From the NCBI GenBank assembly GCA_900545805.1, contig URAL01000001.1, positions 47,321 through 111,320 on the forward strand: a DNA stretch of 64,000 nucleotides, given 5' to 3'. The position numbers were made by a program, and so were the translations under genes. The notes beneath the pieces are model-generated. The model saw only the letters and a program-made list of their open reading frames with translations. It had not been told where the DNA came from and made no database searches. Positions within the stretch are counted from its first letter, which is position 1. Every line of letters begins with the position of its first letter. This DNA is from an uncultured Eubacteriales bacterium (lineage in GTDB: Bacteria; Bacillota; Clostridia; Oscillospirales; Oscillospiraceae). Shown here piece after piece: positions 43,103 to 52,040 of this stretch.

Positions 43103-43131
43103 AAAAAATCAGCCGCGTAAAGGCGACTGAT
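43103..43131 (-). terminator. Terminator of the yabP-yabQ-divIC-S1 operon
   Basis: 9-bp stem ATCAGTCGC/GCGGCTGAT (one G-U) followed by T6 on the minus strand. Confidence 0.85.
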
Positions 43132-43141
43132 GATAATATAC

Positions 43142-43585
43142 CTATTTTCTTCTGCGTGAGCGGCCGCGGTCGGCATACATGCGATTGTCCGCAATGCGGC
43201 TGTCGGATTCCTTCATGAACTGCTTGAGCTTATCCTCGAAGGCCTGATCCTCCGTGGGCGCTGCGACCTGTCTGGTCGGTTGGGCGGACTGCTGCGGTCT
43301 CGGCGCGGCTGGGCGCGGCTGGGAAGGCGCACGCTTTCGCGGCGCTTCCTGAGTTTCCTCTGCGCGCTTTATCGAGAGATTTATCTTATCTCCGTTTATG
43401 CCGATTACCTTGACCTTAACAGTCTGACCGACGCTTACAAACTGCGCAACGTCGCTTACAAAGGTATTTGCGATCTCAGAAATATGCACGAGACCGCTCT
43501 TGCCTCCGGGCAGATTGACGAAAGCGCCGAACTTCGTTACGCCGCTCACCTTGCCTTCCAGCACCGCTCCCACTTCAGGCTGCAT
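43142..43585 (-). CDS. S1-domain RNA-binding protein (YabR-like)
   Basis: 147 residues. S1 domain at the N-terminus (GAVLEGKVSGVTKFGAFVNLPGGKSGLVHISEIA, about 5-75), a low-complexity Pro/Gln/Arg/Ala linker and a basic end RGRSRRRK. Matches YabR of Bacillus in position after divIC. Likely binds RNA or ribosomes. Confidence 0.92.
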   Translation of the reverse strand: MQPEVGAVLEGKVSGVTKFGAFVNLPGGKSGLVHISEIANTFVSDVAQFVSVGQTVKVKVIGINGDKINLSIKRAEETQEAPRKRAPSQPRPAAPRPQQSAQPTRQVAAPTEDQAFEDKLKQFMKESDSRIADNRMYADRGRSRRRK

Positions 43586-43588
43586 ATT

Positions 43589-43861
43589 TTATCCCCTTAT
43601 ATCTCTGAATATCTTTTCATCCGCGCCGATAAGTCTCAGCCGGTGTTCCGCCAGACTCTCTATTCCGTCGTCTGTATCAATGTCCCGCATCTGCTTTTCA
43701 AGATACGCGCCCTCTGCCTGTGCCTGCTCGATCTCCGCCCGCAGGGCGCTTGTCTGCTCCATTGCGTCGGCGAGGTCTCGTTTGAGACTTATCAGGTTCA
43801 GAATAGCATATACGGCAAGCATCGTCAATGCCAGACCTACAATCGTTGTCGATTTTTTCAT
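43589..43861 (-). CDS. divIC: Septum formation initiator, FtsB/DivIC family
   Basis: 90-residue division protein: short cytoplasmic start, one TM helix (VGLALTMLAVYAILNLISL), a coiled coil (RDLADAMEQTSALRAEIEQAQ), and a C-terminal segment (EHRLRLIGADEKIF) that fits the family end. The first half lies inside the end of the yabQ frame (164-nt overlap). Confidence 0.9.
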   Translation of the reverse strand: MKKSTTIVGLALTMLAVYAILNLISLKRDLADAMEQTSALRAEIEQAQAEGAYLEKQMRDIDTDDGIESLAEHRLRLIGADEKIFRDIRG

Positions 43862-44291
43862 CCTGCTTCCCTTTTCTCCTTGTGCTGCTTTGTTTTTTCA
43901 TTGTATACCAGTTAAAGGCTTTTGAAAAGCATTTTTTGAAGGCATCGGCAAATTTTTTTGAAAATTTCTTCACCGGAGCGAAAATTCGGGCCATAAAGCC
44001 TGTCAAGCGGGCAAAAACGGGCAGTATCACAGGGCTCAGGAGAGCCATATATGCCGCAAAGCCCGCCGCCGCTGCGCAGAACATGAATATGTGAACTCCC
44101 CCCTGTCCGATATCCATGCCGAGCGTAAACAGCGTAAGCAGCAGCACTGCGCAAAACAGTGTATCGAGCGCCGCGTTTCTGCACAGCTCCCGGCGCAGGG
44201 CACGAAGTGCATCGTATGTAAGGCCAAGTCCAAATCCCGTCAGAATCGATGCGGCGAGCTGCGCGAGCTGGAGCGAAACGTCAAGGTGCAT
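43698..44291 (-). CDS. yabQ: Spore cortex biosynthesis protein YabQ
   Basis: Mother-cell outer-forespore-membrane protein needed for cortex formation in Bacillus. 197 residues as read: TM helices in the first ~110 residues, then a basic region (KKFSKKFADAFKKCF). The last ~54 residues are out of frame with, and encoded by the same DNA as, divIC; they are Arg/Asp-rich and unlikely to be conserved. Assigned mainly by synteny yabP-yabQ-divIC-yabR. Confidence 0.82.
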   Translation of the reverse strand: MHLDVSLQLAQLAASILTGFGLGLTYDALRALRRELCRNAALDTLFCAVLLLTLFTLGMDIGQGGVHIFMFCAAAAGFAAYMALLSPVILPVFARLTGFMARIFAPVKKFSKKFADAFKKCFSKAFNWYTMKKQSSTRRKGKQDEKIDNDCRSGIDDACRICYSEPDKSQTRPRRRNGADKRPAGGDRAGTGRGRVS

Positions 44292-44576
44292 TTATCCGAA
44301 AAGCCTCTGCCAGAAGCCGCCCGAGGGGGCTTTGTCCTCGTAGCTGAGCTCGCTTATGCTGCCCTCTACGCTCAGCTGACCGGCATCAAGACTTATCCTG
44401 CCTATATGCAGTCCGCTGCCTCGCACAATGAGATCTCCTCTGCTCGTGTTCATAACTATAGTATTCTCATCAAAGCTCTCAACGTCCTCAACGCCTGTTA
44501 CATTGAGCTTTGCTCTGTCCTCCATGCTTATGCTGTGGGTTTTTCCTGTCTGCTGCTGTTTTTCCTCATATGCCAT
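44292..44576 (-). CDS. yabP: Sporulation protein YabP
   Basis: 94 residues, start after AAAGGAGG; the upstream in-frame codons cross a terminator. Family features: HSISMEDRAKLNVTGVEDVESFDENTIVMNTSRGDLIVRG. Required for spore cortex or coat assembly in Bacillus. Directly followed by yabQ. A sigma-E-like promoter may overlap the DUF523 terminator (GCATTTT-N14-CATATGCT on minus, 44600-44628). Confidence 0.93.
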   Translation of the reverse strand: MAYEEKQQQTGKTHSISMEDRAKLNVTGVEDVESFDENTIVMNTSRGDLIVRGSGLHIGRISLDAGQLSVEGSISELSYEDKAPSGGFWQRLFG

Positions 44577-44599
44577 GCTGCGCCCTCCTTTTTTGTACA

Positions 44600-44628
44600 A
44601 GCATATGAAGGCATGTTGTAAAAAATGC
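44600..44628 (-). promoter_or_regulatory. Possible sigma-E promoter of yabP
   Basis: GCATTTT-N14-CATATGCT on the minus strand, about 24 nt before the start; -10 match is only partial. Confidence 0.3.
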
Positions 44629-44649
44629 ACTCGTTTCAGAGTGCATTTT
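44620..44649 (-). terminator. Terminator after the DUF523 gene
   Basis: 11-bp stem AAAATGCACTC/GAGTGCATTTT with T6 on the minus strand. The stop codon of DUF523 sits in the loop. Confidence 0.85.
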
Positions 44650-45064
44650 CATCTATTATATTAATGCCGTGCGCCTTCAGCAGCTCGGCGGTGACACCGT
44701 TGCCGGAAACGAGCGTCCCCGTGAACGTGCCGTCATAGATCGTGCCGCTGCCGCAGGAGGGACTGTTTGCCTTGAGTATCGCGGTCCTTGCGCCGAAAAG
44801 CTCTGCGAGGTAAAGCGCCGTGCTTGCGCCTTTATTAAACTGCTCGGTTACATCAGCACCGGTTTTGGATACGACCTTATCGCCCGTCCGCTCGGACGGG
44901 GTGCGCGGCGTGGTAAGTCCGCCGTAGCACTCGGGGCACACGGGGATGAGTTCATATTTTTCCGTGAGCTTTTCTATCGTTTCCTCCGGCAGGCAGTTGT
45001 TGCCGCCGTCGTATTTGCAGTCAGCGCCCAGCAGGCAGGCCGATATAATGACTCTTTCCTTCAT
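44636..45064 (-). CDS. DUF523 family protein
   Basis: 142 residues, start MKERVIISACLLG, coupled by ATGA to the rhomboid stop. Conserved cysteines in SACLLGADCKYDG, IPVCPECYGGL and ANSPSCGSG, which suggests an Fe-S or metal site. Function unknown; the family includes proteins annotated as YbbK. Last gene of the clp-to-DUF523 run. Confidence 0.9.
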   Translation of the reverse strand: MKERVIISACLLGADCKYDGGNNCLPEETIEKLTEKYELIPVCPECYGGLTTPRTPSERTGDKVVSKTGADVTEQFNKGASTALYLAELFGARTAILKANSPSCGSGTIYDGTFTGTLVSGNGVTAELLKAHGINIIDENAL

Positions 45065-45621
45065 CGGCGTCTGAGCCCCAAAACCGCGCCGCATATGCCG
45101 CCTATAATATGCGTGAGCTGCGAGATGTTATCCTTGAGCATTATACCGTCGACCACCTCGCTGCCGAGGTAGAGAACGAGCACAAGGATGAGCGTTATGG
45201 GTATGCATCCGTCGCGCATTCCGGCAAGCGAGGCCATGACTATCATCATAAATACAATACCCGACGCACCCATGAGCATAGAGCCGGGGAACAGAAACCA
45301 GTATACAAGACCAGACACGAGAGCGGTTATGACTATGGCGCTTAAAAGATTGCGGCTGCCGTACTTCTCCTCAAGTCCGGGGCCGACGACGAGAATCATC
45401 ATCATATTGCCTATGTAATGGTCATAGTCGACATGGCCGAGAACATGCAGGAAAAAGCGCGGATACGTCAGTATGTCCGACAGCGACGAGTGCCAGACGC
45501 TGAAAAGATATGTATCCGTCCATCCGTTTGTGAGCCTTCCGAGCAGCAGCGCGAGCAGCGATATAAGCGCGAAGGTAAGCGTCACGGGGGCGTTATATTG
45601 AAGTCTGAACAGTCTTTTCAT
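45061..45621 (-). CDS. Rhomboid family intramembrane serine protease
   Basis: Cleaves TM segments of membrane proteins. 186 residues, six TM helices. Catalytic Ser in GASGIVFM and His in THIIGGICG; HYIGNMMMI supplies the oxyanion-side His/Asn. Overlaps the macro-domain gene and DUF523 by 4 nt each. Confidence 0.92.
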   Translation of the reverse strand: MKRLFRLQYNAPVTLTFALISLLALLLGRLTNGWTDTYLFSVWHSSLSDILTYPRFFLHVLGHVDYDHYIGNMMMILVVGPGLEEKYGSRNLLSAIVITALVSGLVYWFLFPGSMLMGASGIVFMMIVMASLAGMRDGCIPITLILVLVLYLGSEVVDGIMLKDNISQLTHIIGGICGAVLGLRRR

Positions 45622-46130
45622 TTGAGCTTCTCCAGCGCTTTTTCATAATAGCCCTTCGTTCGCTCGTCAAAGCAGACCATGCGCACACGCTCGATCTCCG
45701 GGTGCTCGAACAGATACTCCGAGATGGTTTTTATCGCTATCTCCGAGGCTTTTTCAAGCGGGAAATGATAAACGCCGGTAGAAATAGACGGGAAATCGAC
45801 GGTCTTGCAGCCGTTTTCCGACGCGAGGACAAGGCAATTGCGATAGCAGGAGCGAAGCTTGTCTGCCTCGCCGTTATTGCCGCCGTGCCAGACCGGGCCG
45901 GGCGTGTGGATAACGTACTTTGCCGGAAGCTTATAGCCGCGGGTGAGCTTCGCCTCGCCCGTCCTGCAGCCGTTAAGCGTGCGGCACTCGGCCAGAAGCT
46001 CTGGACCTGCCGCTCTGTGGATAGCGCCGTCGACTCCGCCGCCGCCGAGCAGCGAGCAGTTTGCCGCATTCACGATAGCGTCAACGCTCTGCTTTGTTAT
46101 ATCGCCTTGGATTATCTCTATCTTAGCCAT
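45618..46130 (-). CDS. Macro-domain O-acetyl-ADP-ribose deacetylase
   Basis: 170 residues from MAKIEIIQGDIT after GAGGTG. Seen: DAIVNAANCSLLGGGGVDGAIHRAAG, the catalytic Asn/Asp loop, and FPSISTGVYHFPLEKA. Removes ADP-ribosyl or O-acetyl-ADP-ribose adducts. Eight bases downstream of the aldolase stop. Confidence 0.93.
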   Translation of the reverse strand: MAKIEIIQGDITKQSVDAIVNAANCSLLGGGGVDGAIHRAAGPELLAECRTLNGCRTGEAKLTRGYKLPAKYVIHTPGPVWHGGNNGEADKLRSCYRNCLVLASENGCKTVDFPSISTGVYHFPLEKASEIAIKTISEYLFEHPEIERVRMVCFDERTKGYYEKALEKLK

Positions 46131-46138
46131 ACAGCACC

Positions 46139-47170
46139 TCAAAAATTTTTGATATCGGCAATGAGCGAATCGATATCGCTCTCCTTGCTTGCCCAGCTCG
46201 TGCAGAAGCGAACTACCGCGCCGCCGTCGGGCAGCGGGGTCTGGATCGAAAAGCTGTACTTTTCGCGCAGAGCCTCAAGCTGAGCCTTGTTAAGTATCGG
46301 AAATATCTGATTTGTCGGCGAGGGATAAGCAAGCTCAATACCTTTTGATTCAAGAGCCGTGCGAAGACGCGCCGCCTGCGTTACCTCCCTGCGGCCGATC
46401 TTGTAATACAGGTCGTCGGTAAACAGCGTGTCAAACTGAAGTCCCAGCAGTCTGCCCTTGGCAAACATGCCGCCGCGCTGCTTTATGATATAGCGAAAGT
46501 CCTTTTTTATTGCGGAATTTTTGATAACGACAGCCTCTCCGAAAAGTGCGCCGTGCTTTGTTCCGCCGATGTAGAATACATCGCACAGCCGCGCAAGATC
46601 GCGCAGAGTCGGCGTTTGCTCGCAGGCAAGCGCACATGACAGGCGTGCGCCGTCAACAAACAGCAGCACACCGAGCTCACGGCAGGTGCTGCTCATTTCC
46701 TCAAGCTCGGGAAGCAAATACACCGTGCCCGTCTCCGTCGGCTGCGAGATATACACCATCGCCGGCTGAACAATGTGCTCGAACGCCTCATCGGCCCTGT
46801 GACGCAGAACGCAGGCCCTGACGTCGGCGGCATTAATTTTGCCGTTCTTTGTCGGCAGGGTTATAATCTTGTGACCCGTCGCCTCGATTGCGCCTGTTTC
46901 ATGCGCTTCTATATGCGCCGTTTCGGCCGCCATAACGCCCTGATGCGGACGCAGAGCGGCGGTGATGACCGTGAGATTTGCCTGAGTACCGCCGGCAAGG
47001 AAATGAATGTCCGCATCAAAGGCATCGCACTCAAGCTTTATCTTCTCGCGGGCTGCTCGGCAGTAGGGATCTGCGCCGTAGCCGGCTGTCTGCTCATAGT
47101 TTGTTTCGATGAGCCTGCTCATTATCTCCGGCACCGCGCCTTCGAGATAGTCGCTTTCAAACCTTATCAT
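46139..47170 (-). CDS. ltaE: Low-specificity threonine aldolase-type PLP enzyme
   Basis: Splits threonine (and allo-threonine) into glycine and acetaldehyde. 343 residues, fold type I. PLP lysine in GGTKHGALFG; VDGARLSCAL holds the conserved Asp-Gly-Ala-Arg; ETAHIEAHETGAIE is typical. Overlaps the Clp gene stop by 4 nt. Confidence 0.92.
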   Translation of the reverse strand: MIRFESDYLEGAVPEIMSRLIETNYEQTAGYGADPYCRAAREKIKLECDAFDADIHFLAGGTQANLTVITAALRPHQGVMAAETAHIEAHETGAIEATGHKIITLPTKNGKINAADVRACVLRHRADEAFEHIVQPAMVYISQPTETGTVYLLPELEEMSSTCRELGVLLFVDGARLSCALACEQTPTLRDLARLCDVFYIGGTKHGALFGEAVVIKNSAIKKDFRYIIKQRGGMFAKGRLLGLQFDTLFTDDLYYKIGRREVTQAARLRTALESKGIELAYPSPTNQIFPILNKAQLEALREKYSFSIQTPLPDGGAVVRFCTSWASKESDIDSLIADIKNF

Positions 47171-49518
47171 TGACTCACCTCCACGGTGACGCCGTTTTCG
47201 TCTGCGCTGACATATATTTTCTCTGCATTCTCTCCGCGGCAGTCGATGATCTTCTGTGCGATCGCATCCTCAACGTCCTTCTGGATAGTGCGGCGCAGAT
47301 TACGAGCACCGTACACAACGGAGTAGCTTTTTTTGACAAGGTAGTCGATAAGCTCCGCGCTCCACGTCATGCTTATACCGCGCTCTGCGATAGCGTAGCT
47401 CGTCTCGGTGAGCATGAGCTCGGCTATGCTGCGGAAGTTTTCCTCAGAGAGGCTGTTGAAGTAAACGATCTCATCAACGCGGTTTATAAACTCCGGGCGC
47501 AGGAAATCGTTGAGCGCCTTGAGCGCACGCTCACGGCTCATATCGTTTACCGTACCGCCGAAGCCCATAGCGCCGCCCTTGGTGTTGGAGCCGGCGTTGG
47601 TCGTCATGACGATGACGGTGTTTTCAAAGTTGACCGTTCTGCCCTGAGCGTCTGTTATCCTTCCGTCGTCAAGAATTTGCAGAAGGATGTTCAGAACATC
47701 GGGGTGTGCTTTCTCAATCTCATCAAAAAGCACAATGGAATACGGCTTGCGGCGTATCTTCTCGGTGAGCTGACCTGCCTCGTCATAGCCGACGTAGCCC
47801 GGAGGTGAACCTATGATGCGGGAAACGCTGAACTTTTCCATGAACTCGGACATATCAAGGCGTATAAGCGACTCGGGCGAGTCGAAAAGATCGGCTGCCA
47901 GACGCTTTACGAGCTCGGTCTTGCCGACGCCCGTACCGCCGACAAATATGAAGCTCGTCGGCTTGCGCTTTGCCTTGAGTCCGACACGCGAGCGCTTTAT
48001 CGCCGCGCACACGGCGTTTACCGCCTCGTCCTGTCCGACGATGTGCGCCTTCAGGCGCTTATCAAGCTGGGCAAGGCGCTCAAACTCGTCCTCTCGTATG
48101 GACGAGGCCGGTATCTTCGTCCACAGCTCGATTATGCGGGCAAGGTTATCGACCGTGAGCTCGGGAACTCCCTCGAGGTCAAGCGATGCAAGCTCCTGCT
48201 CGCGCTGCATCTCCTTACTGCGAAGCTCCGCTATGCGCTCGTAGCGCTTATCAAGAACATCGTCGGTAAGCTCCTCGCCCTTGGGCGCGTCGGCGCTCAT
48301 AAGTGCCTCGCGCTCATAGCGCAGATCGTCAAGATCCTTCTGAAGCTCGGCGCGGCGTATGATACTCTTATCCTTGAGGTTTACATCCGAGCACGCCTCG
48401 TCGATAAGGTCAATGGCCTTATCCGGCAGAAAGCGGTCGGTAATATAGCGCTCGGACAATTTGACCGCCTCGGCGCACATTTCGTCGGATATCTTAACGC
48501 CGTGGTAGTCCTCATAGTATTTTCTTATGCCCTTGAGTATCTCGATGCTGTCGGCAACGGAAGGCTCGCTGATCGTAACCGGCTGGAATCTGCGCTCGAG
48601 CGCGGAGTCCTTTTCGATGTGCTTGCGGTACTCCGTAAAGGTAGTTGCGCCGATGACCTGTATCTCGCCTCTTGACAGCGCGGGCTTTAAGATATTTGCC
48701 GCGTTCATGCTGCCCTCGGCATCACCGGCGCCGACAATATTGTGTACCTCGTCTATTACGAGAATTATATTGCCCTGCTTGCGTATCTCCTCGATAAGTC
48801 CCTTCATGCGGCTCTCGAATTGGCCGCGAAACTGCGTTCCCGCAACGAGAGACGTGAGGTCAAGAAGATATACCTCCTTACCGCGCAGCTTATACGGCAC
48901 CCGGTCGAGCGCTATGCGCTGGGCAAGCCCCTCGGCTACGGCGGTCTTGCCGACGCCCGGCTCGCCGATGAGACAGGGATTGTTCTTCTGGCGGCGGTTG
49001 AGGATCTGAATGACGCGCTCGAGCTCCTCCTCGCGGCCTATCATATTATCGAGCTTTCCGGCGCGGGCTCTGTCCGTGAGATTTATGCAGTAATTGTCCA
49101 GAAACTTGCGCTTCGGAGGCTTTCCGCCCTCCTTGGGCGGCTGCTGAGGCGCAGAGCCCGAATTATTTCCGCTCTCGGCCGGAGTGCTGCTGCCGTTTCC
49201 GAACAGGCGGTTCAGAAACGGGAAGGTAGCGGTTTTGCCATCGTCATCGCCGTCCGAATCTCCATCACCGTCGGGGTCGAGGCTCATATCCATAAGGCTT
49301 TCGACGCCGTTTAGGGCGTTCATCATTTCACCGCTGAGGTTATCGAGATCCTCATCGGATATGCCCATTTTTTCGATCATATCGTCAACGGGCTTTATGT
49401 GCAGCTCTCTTGCACATTTAAGGCACAGCCCCTCATTTTTCTGTACCCCGCCCTCGAGCTTGGTTATAAACACTACCGCGACATTTTTGCCGCAGCGTGA
49501 GCACATTCTTGCCTGCAT
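47167..49518 (-). CDS. Clp protease ATPase (ClpC/ClpE type) with N-terminal zinc finger
   Basis: Unfoldase that feeds proteins to ClpP. 783 residues: a four-cysteine zinc finger at the N-terminus (CSRCGK and CLKCAREL), as in ClpE; an acidic/low-complexity linker (DPDGDGDSDGDDDG); AAA-1 with GEPGVGKTAVAEGLA; a mid coiled coil; AAA-2 with GGTGVGKTELVKRLA and FDEIEKAHPDV. The classical Clp N domain is missing. No ctsR/mcsAB genes adjoin it. Confidence 0.93.
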   Translation of the reverse strand: MQARMCSRCGKNVAVVFITKLEGGVQKNEGLCLKCARELHIKPVDDMIEKMGISDEDLDNLSGEMMNALNGVESLMDMSLDPDGDGDSDGDDDGKTATFPFLNRLFGNGSSTPAESGNNSGSAPQQPPKEGGKPPKRKFLDNYCINLTDRARAGKLDNMIGREEELERVIQILNRRQKNNPCLIGEPGVGKTAVAEGLAQRIALDRVPYKLRGKEVYLLDLTSLVAGTQFRGQFESRMKGLIEEIRKQGNIILVIDEVHNIVGAGDAEGSMNAANILKPALSRGEIQVIGATTFTEYRKHIEKDSALERRFQPVTISEPSVADSIEILKGIRKYYEDYHGVKISDEMCAEAVKLSERYITDRFLPDKAIDLIDEACSDVNLKDKSIIRRAELQKDLDDLRYEREALMSADAPKGEELTDDVLDKRYERIAELRSKEMQREQELASLDLEGVPELTVDNLARIIELWTKIPASSIREDEFERLAQLDKRLKAHIVGQDEAVNAVCAAIKRSRVGLKAKRKPTSFIFVGGTGVGKTELVKRLAADLFDSPESLIRLDMSEFMEKFSVSRIIGSPPGYVGYDEAGQLTEKIRRKPYSIVLFDEIEKAHPDVLNILLQILDDGRITDAQGRTVNFENTVIVMTTNAGSNTKGGAMGFGGTVNDMSRERALKALNDFLRPEFINRVDEIVYFNSLSEENFRSIAELMLTETSYAIAERGISMTWSAELIDYLVKKSYSVVYGARNLRRTIQKDVEDAIAQKIIDCRGENAEKIYVSADENGVTVEVSQ

Positions 49519-49535
49519 TTTTTATCCTCCGATCA

Positions 49536-50243
49536 TCAAAATATTTTGTCGGCCGCATTGCACAGCAGGAGGAAAAATCTGCTGAACAGACCGTCGTCCA
49601 ATGTTTCCTTACCTATCATATTGCCGCAGAAGCTCAAAAGCCAGCACAGCCCCGCGCAATAAATGCAGCCGCGCAGAAAGCCGAATGCGGCCCCTCCGTA
49701 GAGGTCGATGTCCGCGTTGTCGGTTATCCGAAAGCGCAGACCGAATATCTGTTTTATAAGCGAAATGAGCAGCATCGTCAGCAGGAAGAATATCACCGCG
49801 CATATCGCGTAGGCGACAGCCTCGCTGCCGGCGTGAGCCGACGCGGTCGTCGCGTCTATCTCATAGTCCGAATATATCCTCTGCGCGTTTACGCAGTAGT
49901 TTTCCGCACGCGCTTGGTTAAAGCCGAGGCTTTCAAGGCAGCTTTCGGCATAGGGCGTCAAAAGCTCCGGGTTTTCCCTAATGGTGTCCTCTATGCGCGT
50001 TTCGTCGATGCCGGCAGCTCTCGCTGCCTCCGTCTCGAGCTGAGAGTCGATATAACCTGCGAGAAACGGTCGCAGCGGATACGCCATGGAAGGCGCTGCT
50101 CCTGACGCTGTGACAAGTCCGCACAGCATCGCTATAACGACGGCCGCAAGGCTTATTGCTGCGTTTACCGCTCCGCGCCTGTAGCCGCGCCATGTACAGT
50201 AAAATATTATTAGCAGCAGACTCAGTTCAATTACAAATCTCAT
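49536..50243 (-). CDS. CvpA family membrane protein
   Basis: 235 residues with four predicted TM helices: two at the start (MRFVIELSLLLIIFYCTWRGYRRGAVNAAISLAAVV would span them) and two near the end (VAYAICAVIFFLLTMLL; AAFGFLRGCIYCAGLCWLL), separated by a helical soluble loop. CvpA-like proteins are linked to colicin V production, envelope integrity and bile tolerance. Starts 15 nt after the propeller lipoprotein gene. Confidence 0.8.
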   Translation of the reverse strand: MRFVIELSLLLIIFYCTWRGYRRGAVNAAISLAAVVIAMLCGLVTASGAAPSMAYPLRPFLAGYIDSQLETEAARAAGIDETRIEDTIRENPELLTPYAESCLESLGFNQARAENYCVNAQRIYSDYEIDATTASAHAGSEAVAYAICAVIFFLLTMLLISLIKQIFGLRFRITDNADIDLYGGAAFGFLRGCIYCAGLCWLLSFCGNMIGKETLDDGLFSRFFLLLCNAADKIF

Positions 50244-50258
50244 GAGTTATTTATTTCT

Positions 50259-51254
50259 CTACCTTCGATTGTTAATGGCGCACACACTGCCTCCGCCGAC
50301 GGCGATAATACCGCCGTTACCGTCCAGCAGCGCCGTCTTCGCCCCCGGCGCTTTTTCCGAGAGCACAAGCCTTGCCTTACCGTCATATACGCTCACGCCG
50401 TTTTGCGTAAGAAGCGCTGTCTTTTCACCGCGGCAGTCGAGATACCATAGCTCGCCGCCGGGCGATATTCTGTCTTTGATATCAAGACCGTCATCGAGAA
50501 TATACACATCTCCCTTGCCGCCGTAAGCATGCTCCCTTACCTCTATTATGAGCTTTTTGTCAAGCACCCCGAATTTGCCGGTAATTTTGCCTGAAAAGTC
50601 GCATTTCCCCTTGAGCTTCCCCTTATCGTCGCAGACATATGCGCCGCTGCTGCCGATGCCGCAGACGCGCAGGCCGAGCCAGACGATATCGCGCAGGTTT
50701 TCGCATTCAAGCATACCCCGATCTTTTTCGCTGTCGAGCGAAAACAGGCGTATGCCCTTATCCGTGAGCACCGCGAGGCGCTCCGAGTCCGGTGAAACTG
50801 CGGCGGATATAAGCCGCTGCCTTGCGCAGTACCATTTGTACACCGGCTTTTTCTCCGGCGAATACACCGTTACGCTGCCCATATAGCCCGGCTCCTTCGT
50901 GCACAGAGCAAGACATCCGCTCTCATTCAGCTTGGCACAGATGATATCATTATCCGCACTTATGACCTCACCGTCGGAAAGCACAATGCTGCGCCCGCCC
51001 TCGGCATATGCAGCGGCAAGAGCGCCGCCTTGCGTTATATGCGCAGACTCAAGCTCAAGCTCACGCTCGAAGACCTTTTTCCCGGCGCTGTCAAAGCATT
51101 TCACGCTTCCTGGGCTCGCCGTTAAAAGTCCGTCATCGCAAACGGCGCAGGCATCGGCCTCACCGCAGATAAATGAGCCGGAAAACTCCGTTTTTCCCGT
51201 GCAGGAGCTTAATACAAGGCACAGGGCAAAGGCAAAGATCAATGTTTTTTTCAT
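50259..51254 (-). CDS. Lipoprotein with beta-propeller-like repeats (DUF5711-like)
   Basis: 331 residues, lipobox LVLSSC (about 14-19). Repeats of short beta-blades such as CFDSAGKKVFERELEL and TVYSPEKKPVYKW suggest a WD40/YVTN-like propeller. Similar proteins sit beside cvpA in relatives, as I recall. Start uncertain by one codon: a TTG just upstream is nearer the RBS AAGGA. Confidence 0.7.
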   Translation of the reverse strand: MKKTLIFAFALCLVLSSCTGKTEFSGSFICGEADACAVCDDGLLTASPGSVKCFDSAGKKVFERELELESAHITQGGALAAAYAEGGRSIVLSDGEVISADNDIICAKLNESGCLALCTKEPGYMGSVTVYSPEKKPVYKWYCARQRLISAAVSPDSERLAVLTDKGIRLFSLDSEKDRGMLECENLRDIVWLGLRVCGIGSSGAYVCDDKGKLKGKCDFSGKITGKFGVLDKKLIIEVREHAYGGKGDVYILDDGLDIKDRISPGGELWYLDCRGEKTALLTQNGVSVYDGKARLVLSEKAPGAKTALLDGNGGIIAVGGGSVCAINNRR

Positions 51255-51261
51255 CAAGTAT

Positions 51262-52029
51262 TCAGTCCTTCAGCATCATGATACCGGCCGGACCTTCATA
51301 CCACACTCTGTTTAAATACAAGCCCTGCGGCGGCATCGTCGGCCCTGTGAGCCGCCGGTCACCCAGCTTGAGGAGCTTGGGGATATCCCCGGGTTCTATT
51401 TTCCCGTAGGACGCGTACACCAGTGTTCCGACTATTGCGCGGCACATGTTGTACAAAAAGCCGTTCGCGCAGACGGAAACGGTTATGAGATCATCCGTTT
51501 TCCCGGCGGTGCAGCTGTACACCGTGCGCACGGTGGTCTTAGTCTGCGTTCCGAGCGAGCGCACGGCGGCAAAATCATGCGTGCCCTCGAAGGCCGCGGC
51601 CGCCGCCTTCATCCTGTCCATATCAAGCTCCTGCGGATAAAAGCAGGCGCGCTTTTCAAGGAAGGGATCGCGGATGTTTGAGTTGTGTATCTTATATATA
51701 TATTCTTTTTTCACACAGGAGGATATCGCGTTAAAGCGCTCATCCACCTCAACGGCGTCAACGACCGCGATATCGTCCGGCAGGCGCGAATTTGCCGCCA
51801 GCGGGAAGCGGTCAATGGGTATGCGGCAGTCGGTGCGAAAGCTTGCGCAGTATCTTAGCGCGTGCACTCCCGCGTCGGTACGGCCGCAGCCGGTGAGCTT
51901 AACGGGATGCTCGCATATCTTCGACAGCGCGTCCTGCACGGTGCTGCACACGGAGATGTCGTTTTTCTGCACCTGCCAGCCGTGATAACGGCTGCCGTCA
52001 TAGCGCAGACGCAGGGCAATGTTTCTCAT
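51262..52029 (-). CDS. truA: tRNA pseudouridine(38-40) synthase
   Basis: Modifies U38-U40 in the tRNA anticodon arm. 255 residues; the longer frame overlaps ecfT, and the start MRNIALRLRYDGSRYHGWQ follows GAGGG. Catalytic Asp in GRTDAGVHAL; FLYNMCRAIVGTL near the end. The order ecfA1-ecfA2-ecfT-truA is widespread in Firmicutes. Confidence 0.96.
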   Translation of the reverse strand: MRNIALRLRYDGSRYHGWQVQKNDISVCSTVQDALSKICEHPVKLTGCGRTDAGVHALRYCASFRTDCRIPIDRFPLAANSRLPDDIAVVDAVEVDERFNAISSCVKKEYIYKIHNSNIRDPFLEKRACFYPQELDMDRMKAAAAAFEGTHDFAAVRSLGTQTKTTVRTVYSCTAGKTDDLITVSVCANGFLYNMCRAIVGTLVYASYGKIEPGDIPKLLKLGDRRLTGPTMPPQGLYLNRVWYEGPAGIMMLKD

Positions 52030-52040
52030 AAGCTGCACCC

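Larger units (their letters stand above)
42535..43141. other. AT-rich intergenic region, 607 bp
   Basis: Right of the peptide gene there is its promoter, an inverted copy of the 17-bp motif (42648-42664), five TTTTGCA/TGCAAAA heptamers (42674-42868), a strong hairpin at 42913-42942, a segment with stable short hairpins (42945-43065), and the terminator of the S1 gene. No credible protein gene. Confidence 0.6.

Noticed and set aside
43698..43861. Treating the end of yabQ as a frameshifted fusion with divIC
   Set aside because: divIC has its own start and complete family sequence; the overlap is better described as overlapping frames pending comparison.
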